Assembly: GCA_902790345.1 (NCBI GenBank) | Contig: CADARO010000004.1 | Location: 1 to 46,971 of the forward strand | From: an uncultured Eubacteriales bacterium | GTDB lineage: Bacteria > Bacillota > Clostridia > Christensenellales > Aristaeellaceae | Reading direction: 5' to 3' | DNA: 46,971 bases | Shown here: one piece after another, positions 33,801-41,046 of the stretch | Position numbering within the stretch: position 1 is the first letter of the stretch | How the letters are laid out: each line of letters starts with the position of its first letter | Program-made: the position numbers and the translations under genes | Notes under the pieces: generated by a model | Databases searched by the model: none | The model's input: the letters and a program-made list of their open reading frames with translations, nothing else | Told to the model about the DNA's origin: nothing

Positions 33801-35633
33801 AAGAAGGGGCAGGAGCTCCTGTTGCTGTCTGAGTTCGCGCTGGATGCCAAACCATTCTGTGATTCTTCCTTTCGCGTAGAGTCGACCAATGAGTGGCATG
33901 GATGCACTCTAAGAACCTGGCTGAATGATGACTTCTATACCGAGGCGTTCTCCGATGAAGAGCGCAGGATGATCATGGATGACACCCATGATACCTATAA
34001 AAAAACAGCGGCTGGTGAAGAAGAGACTCCTGCCGAAACTGATAAGGTATTCCTCCTGAGCGCAAGAGAGGTCAGAAAGTACTTCCCGCAAGAACGCGAC
34101 AGGATCTGCAAGGCGTCTGCCTATGCAAAAGAACATGGAGCAGAGATAGAAGCTGGCCCCAATCAGTGCAGCTGGTGGCTTCGCAGTCCAGCCGTAGAAG
34201 CGATGGGTATTTCAGGCTTTGCAGCCAGTATACGTGCTAATGGCGCTGGAAAAGGCCGGGGTATTTATTCTGGTGAAACCTGTGTGCGCCCTGTTATTCG
34301 TGTTAAGAGCAGTGAGTTTACGTCAACTGAAGTTTTAAAAGACATAACGGGGGATACCGACAAAACTTCTGTCGCTGTAACTACCGGCGAAGAGAGGATT
34401 GGGACACTGAAAGCATCAGAGCTTGATGAAACTGTCAATTATGCAGAAGATGAATGTGAACAGACGTCTGATAGACCTTTAACGGCAGAAGAGCAGAGGG
34501 TCATTCATACCGCACAAAGCGTGCTGGCAAATATGCAGTCGCAAGTGAGCTCCACAACTTCTGCTCTTGAAAAGCATCAGGAAAACCTTCGCAAGCAGCA
34601 GGAGGAAAAAGAGCATCGCATAGAGGAGGCTAAGGGTAAAGGGAAGTCCATTCATGATGAAACCAATATGTTGGCAGTGCTTCTCATTGAGGAAGCGCTC
34701 GGCCAGCTGAATCGTGATGAAAACGAGTTTGCTCAAATCTACGCGGAAGACTTTGCCGCCTACGATGAACAGGAGCTAATCGGACTGCGCAGAAAAGTTA
34801 TGTCGACGATTCATGATGAGACTGTCATTGAATCCGCCAAAGAAGATATGCTTGACAGGCCTTTGGATGATCGATTCTCCATTTCAACAGCGAATTACTT
34901 CAATGTGGGCACGGACTGGAACCTCGATGCTAAGGGCGCCTCAGCAATCGAAATAACGAAGCTATGGTACAAGGAAAGCGAGATGACGCAGCTTCTTCAA
35001 AAGATGGAAGAATACAAAGAAAAAACGAGACAAGGTGTCTTTGATCAGCTGACCGCCTTCCGGCCAGAATGGTCCAGCTTCAAACAGCTTCGGGAAGATC
35101 TGCATATTAGCATATCTTCAAACAGCGAACCTGTGCCAGAAGCTCATAACCTCTTCCATGTGAAGCAAGGTCGAGATTTGGATGTGAAGATTACTCTGAC
35201 TAATCCAGCATTGGGATATGTTATCATCCCTGTAATGAACGTATTTGCCTCGTGTTGGAAAGTTTCACCGGAGGAAATCTGGGATGCGGCTTTGCAGAAC
35301 AGCATTACAGATAGCCGTGGCCAGTCCTATTCCTCCCGCAGTGATGCGATAGCTGCAAAAGCTGCAGCACTCTCTCAGCTTAAACCACCGTCAGGTTCCG
35401 CACAGACGACCACGGAGTCGGCTCCGGTTCAAAGACCCGCGACTACCCCTCGCCAAACTCAAACTGTCGATTCTGAAAAGGAAAGAAACGCAGTAAAGGG
35501 AGAACGAATCCAAGCCAGAATAGATGAACTCACTGACGAAATGAATTCACTTCATGGTTTGTTCGCAGGCTTCAAGCGCAGAAAGCTGCAAAAGGAAATT
35601 GACGAATTGAAGGAGGAATTGAAAAACTTGTAA
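30861..35633 (+). CDS. LRR_5 (BspA-like) / DUF6273 multidomain protein
   Basis: This is a 1590-aa protein starting at ATG 30861 after GGAAAGGGG. Residues 24-430 hold about 15 LRR_5 repeats of 23 residues (VTSIGKGAFGHCISITQIDL is one), with an insertion after the eighth. Residues about 454-597 resemble a TerB-like helical domain; 634-930 is unassigned. Residues 949-1150 are a DUF6273 domain with the marks TWLNDDFYTEAFS, SWWLRSPA and TCVRPVIRV, a fold related to formylglycine-enzyme/C-type-lectin-like domains. Coiled coil follows at about 1207-1260, then a helical region and a final Lys/Glu coiled coil (1547-1590). No signal peptide, so it is probably cytoplasmic. LRR_5 and DUF6273 both suggest recognition of a protein or ligand. 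It is probably co-transcribed with the helicase. Confidence 0.8.
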   Translation: MTMSSTDGFSIRNGILGKYKGEGGDVVIPEGVTGICAEAFAKCESLRSVTIPDSVTRISKGAFKECHSLKTVKLPANITRIEDDLFCDCIELGNVTIPDSVTSIGKGAFGHCISITQIDLPKGLTSIEESAFGACESCQCINIPGSVTSIGPGAFYNCNSLKTASFSAGATIIGDKMFGGCNNLTSVIIPDSVTTIGKGPFQKCMSLKDIHISPDHPAFEVVDGVLFTKEDRRLVYYPIWKEQKEYHVPQGVKCIDDSVFENCQSLVKVSLPDSLLRIGFQAFHFCHNLESINLPESITDIGGFAFCFCKLKSIKIPSLVKIINSNTFSCNDLVDVSIPYGVTAIYSSAFDCCNFTDVIIPNSVVSIGVEAFRNCEKLKNLTIPDSVKRIGQNAFSNCYNLEKVTITGASPTDTKRKKWEKHFPNVKEIVFQSGAPKEIPAPERPTSSPSYSVLNLDVDSVLNMYNTVLDLGDEMDATGTGVQLLSGGEKTTRNAFNHELGHYLLYLVGDSSIVTEDQAALLSLVLADGRIQLSTSQVKELAEGLDAPDPGEFLSLKAFLLTDIAMSKEGGKLVTTSVKSLLVIHKAFGQMLLVLNENENSRRRYEDYINQLEELVSSTNEALKRKMNMEEEDVASNKKAVGKYTAVMPTDELYSHYGKLKREADKFKRMGVQYVQNNGEEYQGLSILKILDNNGHKDTNLYRKLKTAMSDDSYDLDQTVLKMAQVFRVDESVFNSRHDDEGDIHDCLMDKKWKFSALRSFAWTLADLADREGKSIDDYAFDDLVALCAFIEEREWLNYEEGSWFDGLCGHPDIHVFYMPGKMVESGEADEICTVLSYNPIASLDAFRSDLSQLKNAMIQLHNGLLKTRNRSEKLESAAAAVLQAWCVMAMSAKVPFFSEDGPMFFFHSYPSDALNTKALPVDAKATFITKAAPKPKKAEVSSGMESVSNYEIVKGADGKERVKLGEYPVGSPITWLVLEKKGQELLLLSEFALDAKPFCDSSFRVESTNEWHGCTLRTWLNDDFYTEAFSDEERRMIMDDTHDTYKKTAAGEEETPAETDKVFLLSAREVRKYFPQERDRICKASAYAKEHGAEIEAGPNQCSWWLRSPAVEAMGISGFAASIRANGAGKGRGIYSGETCVRPVIRVKSSEFTSTEVLKDITGDTDKTSVAVTTGEERIGTLKASELDETVNYAEDECEQTSDRPLTAEEQRVIHTAQSVLANMQSQVSSTTSALEKHQENLRKQQEEKEHRIEEAKGKGKSIHDETNMLAVLLIEEALGQLNRDENEFAQIYAEDFAAYDEQELIGLRRKVMSTIHDETVIESAKEDMLDRPLDDRFSISTANYFNVGTDWNLDAKGASAIEITKLWYKESEMTQLLQKMEEYKEKTRQGVFDQLTAFRPEWSSFKQLREDLHISISSNSEPVPEAHNLFHVKQGRDLDVKITLTNPALGYVIIPVMNVFASCWKVSPEEIWDAALQNSITDSRGQSYSSRSDAIAAKAAALSQLKPPSGSAQTTTESAPVQRPATTPRQTQTVDSEKERNAVKGERIQARIDELTDEMNSLHGLFAGFKRRKLQKEIDELKEELKNL

Positions 35634-35894
35634 GTTGTTTTGATTTACACTCCATTTGTTAGACCAGTATGGTTACTAACGTAAGAGTTCACACAAAAAG
35701 CACCGCCGGGAAAGCCTGCTTGACTCACCTTCCCGACGGCATCTGAACAGATACTGAGAGAGATAGAGAAAGAGGTCAACGGCAATGAGCAACATGAAGA
35801 ATTTTCGGATCAAGAAAAATCGTGTTCGGGCTGGAGTTTGATTTCTGACAGATTAGTCAGGCGCGCAGAAAGATGAATGAAAGGAAGGCTAATC
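35634..35894 (+). other. Gap before the BRCT gene
   Basis: It contains an imperfect GC-rich hairpin (arms near GCCGGGAA and TTCCCGACGGC, 35705-35743) without a T-run, and an 18-codon open frame at 35785-35841 (MSNMKNFRIKKNRVRAGV) with a weak AGAGG site. I cannot tell whether that peptide is made. The hairpin could separate the last gene from the operon upstream. Confidence 0.3.
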
Positions 35895-37562
35895 ATGGAA
35901 ATTACAACCAAGATTTATATCATCGCAAATGATCTGGACCTGATGGCGAAAGCAATCGAGGAAAGGAAAAATTCTCTTTTGGGTTCCACTTTCTTATCCT
36001 GCCATAAGATTGAAGCAGGGGAACGGAAAGAGCCATGGTATTACTATGTTGACGAAATTGACGGTTATAGCCCTTACTACGCCGCCAGAGGCGGGAGCAA
36101 AGGTAATGACTGGCAAGGGATGCTGGAACGCAGCGGCATACTCCTTGGAAACAATGGAGCTGTCATTTTTATGCGGACAAGCCCGGATGAAGACATGTAT
36201 GAAGAGTATCAGTGGTCATCCCCGTCTGGATATGTTGAGAGCTATACCATAAGTGAAAACGTAAGAATATACAATATGAGTCTGGGAAAATTCTATAAGA
36301 AATTGGGAGAGACAGTTGGCGAAGCGGTCGTTCAGATATATAAAGAAGCCTCAAAGGGCAGAGGTGAGCAATTTAACATTTCCAATCTCCTATGGGAGAA
36401 AGAAAGCCGACAGTATTGGCAAAAAGCCTCTACCGCCTGTGAGAATGGGACAACGCTGCGGGAATGGATTGAGACATGTCGCAAAGACATATCCCAATCA
36501 GATCGAGAAGCATATGAAGAGACAGTGCAACGGATCGATAAGGAAGCAAAGATCGAATTTGATTTTCACCTGTTTGATTGTGTTTCATATGCTAATCAAT
36601 CAGTCGAAAAAGGTATAGAAGAGCGAGGAGGCAGCGTGTATAACAGATTGGATAAAATGACTGATTATCTGGTGGTTTCGCTGGCTCCAATTAAGTCGAG
36701 TATGTATCGGCTATACGAGGAGGCACAGGCGCGGAACATTTGCGTTGTGAGTGATTATCAGGTGTATCAGGCATTGCTCAATACGCCCCCTCTTTTTAAA
36801 TATGGGAGACCGAGGTCAGGTATAAAGCCTATGGACCGAATCATGACCTATAAGAAAGACAAGATTGAACGAGAAAAGCAGCGCAAGTCCGAAGAAGCCA
36901 AGCGCCTGCGCGAGGAGAAGCGCCGCCTGCTCGCCGAGGAGAAAATGCGCCTCGCGGAAGAGGCCCGCAAACGCAGTGAAGAAAAACGCAGCGCACTTTA
37001 TGAAGCGAAGCAAAAGGAAGCTGAGGAACGGCAACGTCTGAAAGAAGAAGAACAGCAGAAGAAGGCTGAGCAGGATCGTCTGGCCCGTGAGGCAAAGGCC
37101 CGGAAAGAGCAGGCTCGTCGAGAGGCTATCGCAAACGCAAAAATCCTCTGTGCCCCGGGCGAAGAGCCGGTGGATATTCGTAGGTACATGGAAACGCTGT
37201 TTGCCAAGCTAGACGAGGCGTATCCAGAAAAGAAGATTTCCCGCTTGTACCAGGACCACAAGAAGTGGGGCGAGAGAGTCACAAAGCTTTATCGCCTTCT
37301 GGGTTATCCGGATGGGAATGCGTTCCTGGAGGCGTATGGCTATACAGTTGAGATGAGCGCTATGGGGAGGAAAGCATCAGTTGATCCCATCGCCATCATG
37401 GAGGAACTCCATCGCCGTTATCCGGATGGCGGCGCAGAGAGTATGACTGCCCTGCAGGCTGACAATCCGGATATTCCTTGGAAAACGCTGGCGAACAATG
37501 CAAAGGAATACTTCGGGAACACGCTGGCGAAGCATTTGAAGGCGGAAGGAATACTGAAATGA
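35895..37562 (+). CDS. BRCT-domain / coiled-coil protein
   Basis: This is a 555-aa protein starting at ATG 35895 with AAGGAAGG six bases upstream; an ATG at 35877 lacks a site. Residues 1-200 are an unassigned mixed domain (TTKIYIIANDLDLMAKAIEE at the start). Residues about 225-297 read as a BRCT domain: VEKGIEERGGSVYNRLDKMT, then DYLVVSLAP and a final helix ICVVSDYQVYQALL; the GG pair and the T-x-x-L-V core are present. Residues 316-416 are a charged coiled coil rich in Arg, Glu and Lys. The C-terminal 135 residues have two related helical modules, one with KLYRLLGYPDGNAFLEAYG and one with NNAKEYFGNTLAKHLKAEGI. BRCT domains bind phosphopeptides or DNA ends. It is separated from the LRR gene by 261 bp but has the same strand and base composition. 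Confidence 0.75.
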   Translation: MEITTKIYIIANDLDLMAKAIEERKNSLLGSTFLSCHKIEAGERKEPWYYYVDEIDGYSPYYAARGGSKGNDWQGMLERSGILLGNNGAVIFMRTSPDEDMYEEYQWSSPSGYVESYTISENVRIYNMSLGKFYKKLGETVGEAVVQIYKEASKGRGEQFNISNLLWEKESRQYWQKASTACENGTTLREWIETCRKDISQSDREAYEETVQRIDKEAKIEFDFHLFDCVSYANQSVEKGIEERGGSVYNRLDKMTDYLVVSLAPIKSSMYRLYEEAQARNICVVSDYQVYQALLNTPPLFKYGRPRSGIKPMDRIMTYKKDKIEREKQRKSEEAKRLREEKRRLLAEEKMRLAEEARKRSEEKRSALYEAKQKEAEERQRLKEEEQQKKAEQDRLAREAKARKEQARREAIANAKILCAPGEEPVDIRRYMETLFAKLDEAYPEKKISRLYQDHKKWGERVTKLYRLLGYPDGNAFLEAYGYTVEMSAMGRKASVDPIAIMEELHRRYPDGGAESMTALQADNPDIPWKTLANNAKEYFGNTLAKHLKAEGILK

Positions 37563-38168
37563 AGCGCTTGGTATGGGTGGTTGTCCACTCATGCGGGAGA
37601 TCATGTCAATGATGACAGTAAGGAGCACAGCCGACGGCAAAACTGATCTGCACATAAAAAACTTAGTAACATTATGAAAGAGGTGGAGCGTAAGTCCCAA
37701 AGTGGACAATCGAAAGCTGAAGAGGCTGCAATTGGAACTACAGCGGCGTATGCAGTTGACCTTATGGACATCCGCAAGGAAATCGGCAAGCCATACCTTT
37801 GCGCTTTTTTCGACCACGGTGAAATCGAAATCAGCTCCTGCGTTATCTGCATTGACAGCCTAGGTGGTGGCTGGTATACTGTATTTGGAAACAGAATTAT
37901 TTTGCCTTTTACCAGAGCTGTTCAAGCTGCTGCGACTGGCCTCCGATGACTCTGTGAGAGCCGTCCCACGAGGCGTTTCGGACGTAGTGACAGGGGCTTG
38001 TACATCTGTCTCCGTGGCTAGGCTCTTCTCCGCGAAGCGGTCTTCTGCAATTGGGGCCCAGGGCTCACTGGCAGATGATCGCTTCTTTTTTTGTTTACTT
38101 CTCCTTGCTGAATCGCCGCCACCATTGAGCTTTCGCCCTCTCCCTCAGAAACAAAGCCGGGGCAAAAC
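37563..38168. other. Intergenic stretch without a supported gene
   Basis: About 600 bp. A 91-codon plus-strand frame (37674-37949) has an ATG but no ribosome site and no recognised motif; it could be the end of a decayed gene. Minus-strand frames around 37930-38110 are Ser/Thr-rich fragments that shift frame. I see no tRNA, terminator or repeat here. Confidence 0.3.
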
Positions 38169-38222
38169 CGAGGTGATTTTTCCTTTACGCGCCCGCCCGC
38201 GCGCGTGAGGGAAAGCACCTCG
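38169..38222. repeat. Long imperfect inverted repeat near attR
   Basis: CGAGGTG (38169-38175) pairs with CACCTCG (38216-38222). Inside it CCTTTACGCGC pairs with GCGCGTGAGGG using two G-U pairs, leaving a CCGCCC-type loop. It ends six bases before the 23-bp terminal repeat. Confidence 0.6.
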
Positions 38223-38227
38223 AATTC

Positions 38228-38250
38228 TGACCCCATTTTTGACCACAATT
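38228..38250 (+). repeat. Right copy of the 23-bp terminal direct repeat
   Basis: Identical to 11560-11582. It is followed directly by a partial second copy (ctgaccacaattt, 38251-38263), giving two tandem GACCACAATT units at this end against one at the left end. Confidence 0.75.
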
Positions 38251-38366
38251 CTGACCACAATTTGGGATGAATCACCTTTATCTCAATTTAGCTGAAATCT
38301 GAAATCCCTTGATTTGCTTGACTTTTGCTTATGCCAGTTTATGGCCTGTTTTGATATAGAATCTAA

Positions 38367-38386
38367 TTCGAGTCCCGCCATCAGCA
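38367..38386 (+). other. attR of the 26.9-kb element
   Basis: Exact 20-bp copy of the 3' end of tRNA-Leu (11477-11496). No tRNA 5' part precedes it. The displaced natural tRNA terminator follows at 38389-38422. Confidence 0.92.
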
Positions 38387-38388
38387 CC

Positions 38389-38422
38389 AAGCGCCCGGAA
38401 CCTCGTCGTTCCGGGCGCCTTT
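38389..38422 (+). terminator. Original tRNA-Leu terminator, also facing the TauE gene
   Basis: An 11-bp stem, GCGCCCGGAAC (38391-38401) with GTTCCGGGCGC (38408-38418), is followed by TTT. It lies 3 bp after the att core, where the tRNA terminator would have been before integration, and also after the minus-strand permease gene ending at 38445. Confidence 0.8.
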
Positions 38423-38444
38423 GTATGCGTCTTCAGCTTGCCGC

Positions 38445-39161
38445 TCAAATGTTTCCCGCGATCAGCGCGACGCCGGAGACGATCAGCAGCAGCACCACAA
38501 TCCGGCGCACCTTCTTCTCGTCGATCCATCGGGCGCTCTTCATGCCCAGCCATAGCCCCGCCAGCATGAAGGGCGCCAGGATCAGCGTCTGCCGCAGCGC
38601 CGCGCCGGTGATGATGCCCATGGCCACGTACAGCGCGATGCGGAACACGTTGCCCGCCGCGAACACGGCGCACATGTTCGCCTTGAAGGCCTCGCCGCTG
38701 TCGGTGGTGCGGCCCATGTAGGCGGCCATCAGCGCGCCCACGCCGAACAGGCCGCTCAGCACGCCGGAGAGCACGCCGATGACCAGAAACGCCGCGGTGG
38801 AGCCCTTCGCCTTCTTCCCGCCGCGCTCCCGCAGCAGCATTTCCACGCTCAGCGCAATGACCACCAGTCCGAAGAACACCTTGACGGCGGACGCATTCAC
38901 GCTATTCAGCAGAAACGCGCCCACGGCGCTGCCCAGCAGCGTCATGACCGCCGGCGGAACAAAGATCGCCGCGCGCAGGCTTTTGCGGCCTCTCCAGGTC
39001 ATGATGACGTTGGTGGGGAAGCCCAGTAGCAGCTCCACCGGCGCGATGTTGGCCACGCTGTCGCCGAAGCTCATGATGGAGTTGAATACCAGCGTGTTCG
39101 CGAAGCCGCACAGGCCCTTCACGTAAAACGCGGCCAGCGCCGCGACGATCCACAGGAGCAT
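38445..39161 (-). CDS. TauE/SafE-family membrane permease
   Basis: This is a 238-aa integral membrane protein. The start ATG 39161 follows AGGAGG by seven bases; the longer frame upstream is not preceded by a site. About seven or eight hydrophobic helices are visible. Two related halves carry the family pattern, first VKGLCGFANTLVFNSIMSF and later IGVLSGVLSGLFGVGALM. Family members move sulfite, sulfonates or other small organic anions; the substrate here is unknown. It is transcribed alone toward attR. Confidence 0.88.
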   Translation of the reverse strand: MLLWIVAALAAFYVKGLCGFANTLVFNSIMSFGDSVANIAPVELLLGFPTNVIMTWRGRKSLRAAIFVPPAVMTLLGSAVGAFLLNSVNASAVKVFFGLVVIALSVEMLLRERGGKKAKGSTAAFLVIGVLSGVLSGLFGVGALMAAYMGRTTDSGEAFKANMCAVFAAGNVFRIALYVAMGIITGAALRQTLILAPFMLAGLWLGMKSARWIDEKKVRRIVVLLLIVSGVALIAGNI

Positions 39162-39268
39162 GCTCCCGCCTCCTTCCGCCGGCAGCCCCGCCGCCGACGA
39201 GGACAGTATAAAGCGCCAGGGCGCGGCTGTCAAGGCGGGGTTGGGGAAACGAAGGTTATGCGTGGATG

Positions 39269-39302
39269 AAAAAACCGGCTGGCGACAGAGCGCGCAGCCG
39301 GT
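39269..39302 (-). terminator. Terminator of the glycosidase operon
   Basis: ACCGGCTG (39274-39281) pairs with CAGCCGGT (39295-39302). On the minus strand the hairpin is followed by TTTTTT. It lies 50 bp downstream of the GH5 stop. Confidence 0.85.
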
Positions 39303-39350
39303 GTAAGGCAGAATGGCTTGGATTGGGGACAATGGAAGTCCTGGCGGTCC

Positions 39351-41015
39351 TTATTCCGGGAAGCTGATCTCTTCCACCTGCGCGCACCCGCGCAGGGCGG
39401 TGAGCCTCACGGTGCCCTCATCCCCGGGCTCCAGCGCCGGCAGCGTCGCCTTCACGAACGCCGCGCCCGCCGGCAGCTCGATGGTCTCCTCCCAGACACC
39501 GTTGGAGGCCAGGAGCGTGGCCCCCTCCGGGGATCGGGCGGACACCACCGGGGCGCAGGGGGTCTTCAAAAAGCGCACGGTGTAGCTGGCATACGCGCCC
39601 TCGTCCAGCTGCAGCAGCAGGCTGCCCAGCGGGTCCTTCCGGGGCGGCGGCCCGCCGAAGGAAATGCCGTCCGGCACCCGCGCGCCGTCCTTCATGACCA
39701 GGCGCGTGCCGTCCTCGGCGCGGTAGCCCATGGGGTTGCCCAGAGCCCAGCCGCCGCTGAAGCCCACGGGGTCGTAGCCTGCCCCGGGCAGCGCGATGCC
39801 CTGACGGCGCTGGCAATGGCGGTGCGCGTCCGCGTTCACGCGGCAGTTCTCATAGCGCACGGCCTCCAGCAGCGCGTCGAACAGGCGGGCGGACTCCGCG
39901 TAGCCGGGCCTGGGGCTGCCCTCGGTGCAGAATTTCAGCACCGCGTCGAAGCCCTCGGGCAGCTGGTAGGCGCAGGCGCCGGAGTCCTCGTCATTCTCAA
40001 CGGATTTCCACACCCACAGGTTGAAGCCCATGTGATGCGCCGCCGCGATCTCGTAGAACACGGCCATGTCCGGGTCCTTGAGCCGCCCCTCGCCGATCCA
40101 CACCGGCACGTTCAGGCGGCGCTGCACCTCGATGAACTTGTACAGCTCCCGCTGCTCCGGCGACACGTTATACAGGTGAACGGACACGCCCCAGTTGTGG
40201 CAGTCCGGGTCGTAATCCCGATGGAAAATGCTCATGTTCGTGGAGAACAGCGTGCCCTCCAGGAAGCAGATGTGGTTTTTGTCGTGCCTGCGGATGCGGG
40301 CGATGGCGTCGTCGTAGAAGCGCTCCAGCTCCGGCGTCAGGTGATGCCAGCGGCCGATGGAGATGGGCTCGTTCAGCAGGTCGTAGCCGCCCACGATCCA
40401 GCGGTCGCCGTAGCGCCGGGCGATCTCCTCCCACAGCGCCAGCGCGCGCTCCCGGCTTTCCGGCTCCATGAACATGCGGGGGATGTTGTCCAGCCCGTCG
40501 TCGCAGGCCAGGCCGGACTGGCCGCCCGGCGCGCCGTGCAGGTCGATGATGGCGTATATATGGTACTTTTCGCACCAGTCCAGCACCCGGTCCAGCATGG
40601 CGAAGCCCTCTTCGCTGAAGCGCAGCTCCGGCTCCTCCGGCAGCAGCGCCCAGGCCGTGAGGGGCAGGCGCACGGAATTGTAGCCCCACGCCGCCATGGC
40701 GCGGATGTCCGCCTCGCCCAGGTGATTCAGCCACCAGCGGGGCCAGAACCGGCGGGCGTACTCGCTGCCGCACAGGTCCCGGATCACCTGGGTCATGGTT
40801 CGGCCGCTGGTGAAGCGCCTGGGCAGCGCCAGGCCGGGATTCATGCTGTCGCCCATGTAGCCGGTGCCGATGCCCAGCATGAAGCCCTCGGGGTTGGTCC
40901 AGTTGCCCGCGCCCCAGCCCCGCAGCAGCACCTCTTCGCCGGCGGCGTTGACGGTCGTCATGCCCTCCGCCCGCAGAAAGCCCTTCACCCGGCTGTTGTC
41001 ATATCGGTTGCTCAC
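39351..41015 (-). CDS. GH5-like glycoside hydrolase
   Basis: This is a 554-aa protein. The TIM barrel covers about residues 15-390. The acid/base is E216 in YDLLNEP and the probable nucleophile E309 in VWIGEG; other GH5 marks are YNSVRLPLTAW (about 112-122), IIDLHGAPGGQ (156-166) and VSVHLYN (277-283). The C-terminal 150 residues look like a beta-sandwich (RVPDGISFGGPPPRKDPLGS and on). No signal peptide, so it should act in the cytoplasm on imported oligosaccharides. GH5 covers many beta-glycosidases, so the substrate is not fixed. It is the last gene of the three-gene operon. Confidence 0.85.
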   Translation of the reverse strand: MSNRYDNSRVKGFLRAEGMTTVNAAGEEVLLRGWGAGNWTNPEGFMLGIGTGYMGDSMNPGLALPRRFTSGRTMTQVIRDLCGSEYARRFWPRWWLNHLGEADIRAMAAWGYNSVRLPLTAWALLPEEPELRFSEEGFAMLDRVLDWCEKYHIYAIIDLHGAPGGQSGLACDDGLDNIPRMFMEPESRERALALWEEIARRYGDRWIVGGYDLLNEPISIGRWHHLTPELERFYDDAIARIRRHDKNHICFLEGTLFSTNMSIFHRDYDPDCHNWGVSVHLYNVSPEQRELYKFIEVQRRLNVPVWIGEGRLKDPDMAVFYEIAAAHHMGFNLWVWKSVENDEDSGACAYQLPEGFDAVLKFCTEGSPRPGYAESARLFDALLEAVRYENCRVNADAHRHCQRRQGIALPGAGYDPVGFSGGWALGNPMGYRAEDGTRLVMKDGARVPDGISFGGPPPRKDPLGSLLLQLDEGAYASYTVRFLKTPCAPVVSARSPEGATLLASNGVWEETIELPAGAAFVKATLPALEPGDEGTVRLTALRGCAQVEEISFPE

Positions 41016-41046
41016 GTGAATTCCACCTTTCTGTCGCGCATCGCCG

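Noticed and set aside
30861..35633. A diversity-generating retroelement target in the DUF6273 region
   Set aside because: DUF6273 is related to lectin-like folds used as variable targets, but no reverse transcriptase or template repeat is found in the window.
20202..37562. Calling the operon a DISARM or Zorya system
   Set aside because: No methyltransferase, PLD nuclease, DrmA/DrmB split pair or ZorA/ZorB membrane motor is present.
37674..37949. A 91-codon frame as a fifth gene of the cargo operon
   Set aside because: There is no ribosome-binding site, no known motif, and it starts more than 100 bp after the BRCT gene. It is kept only as a possible decayed fragment.
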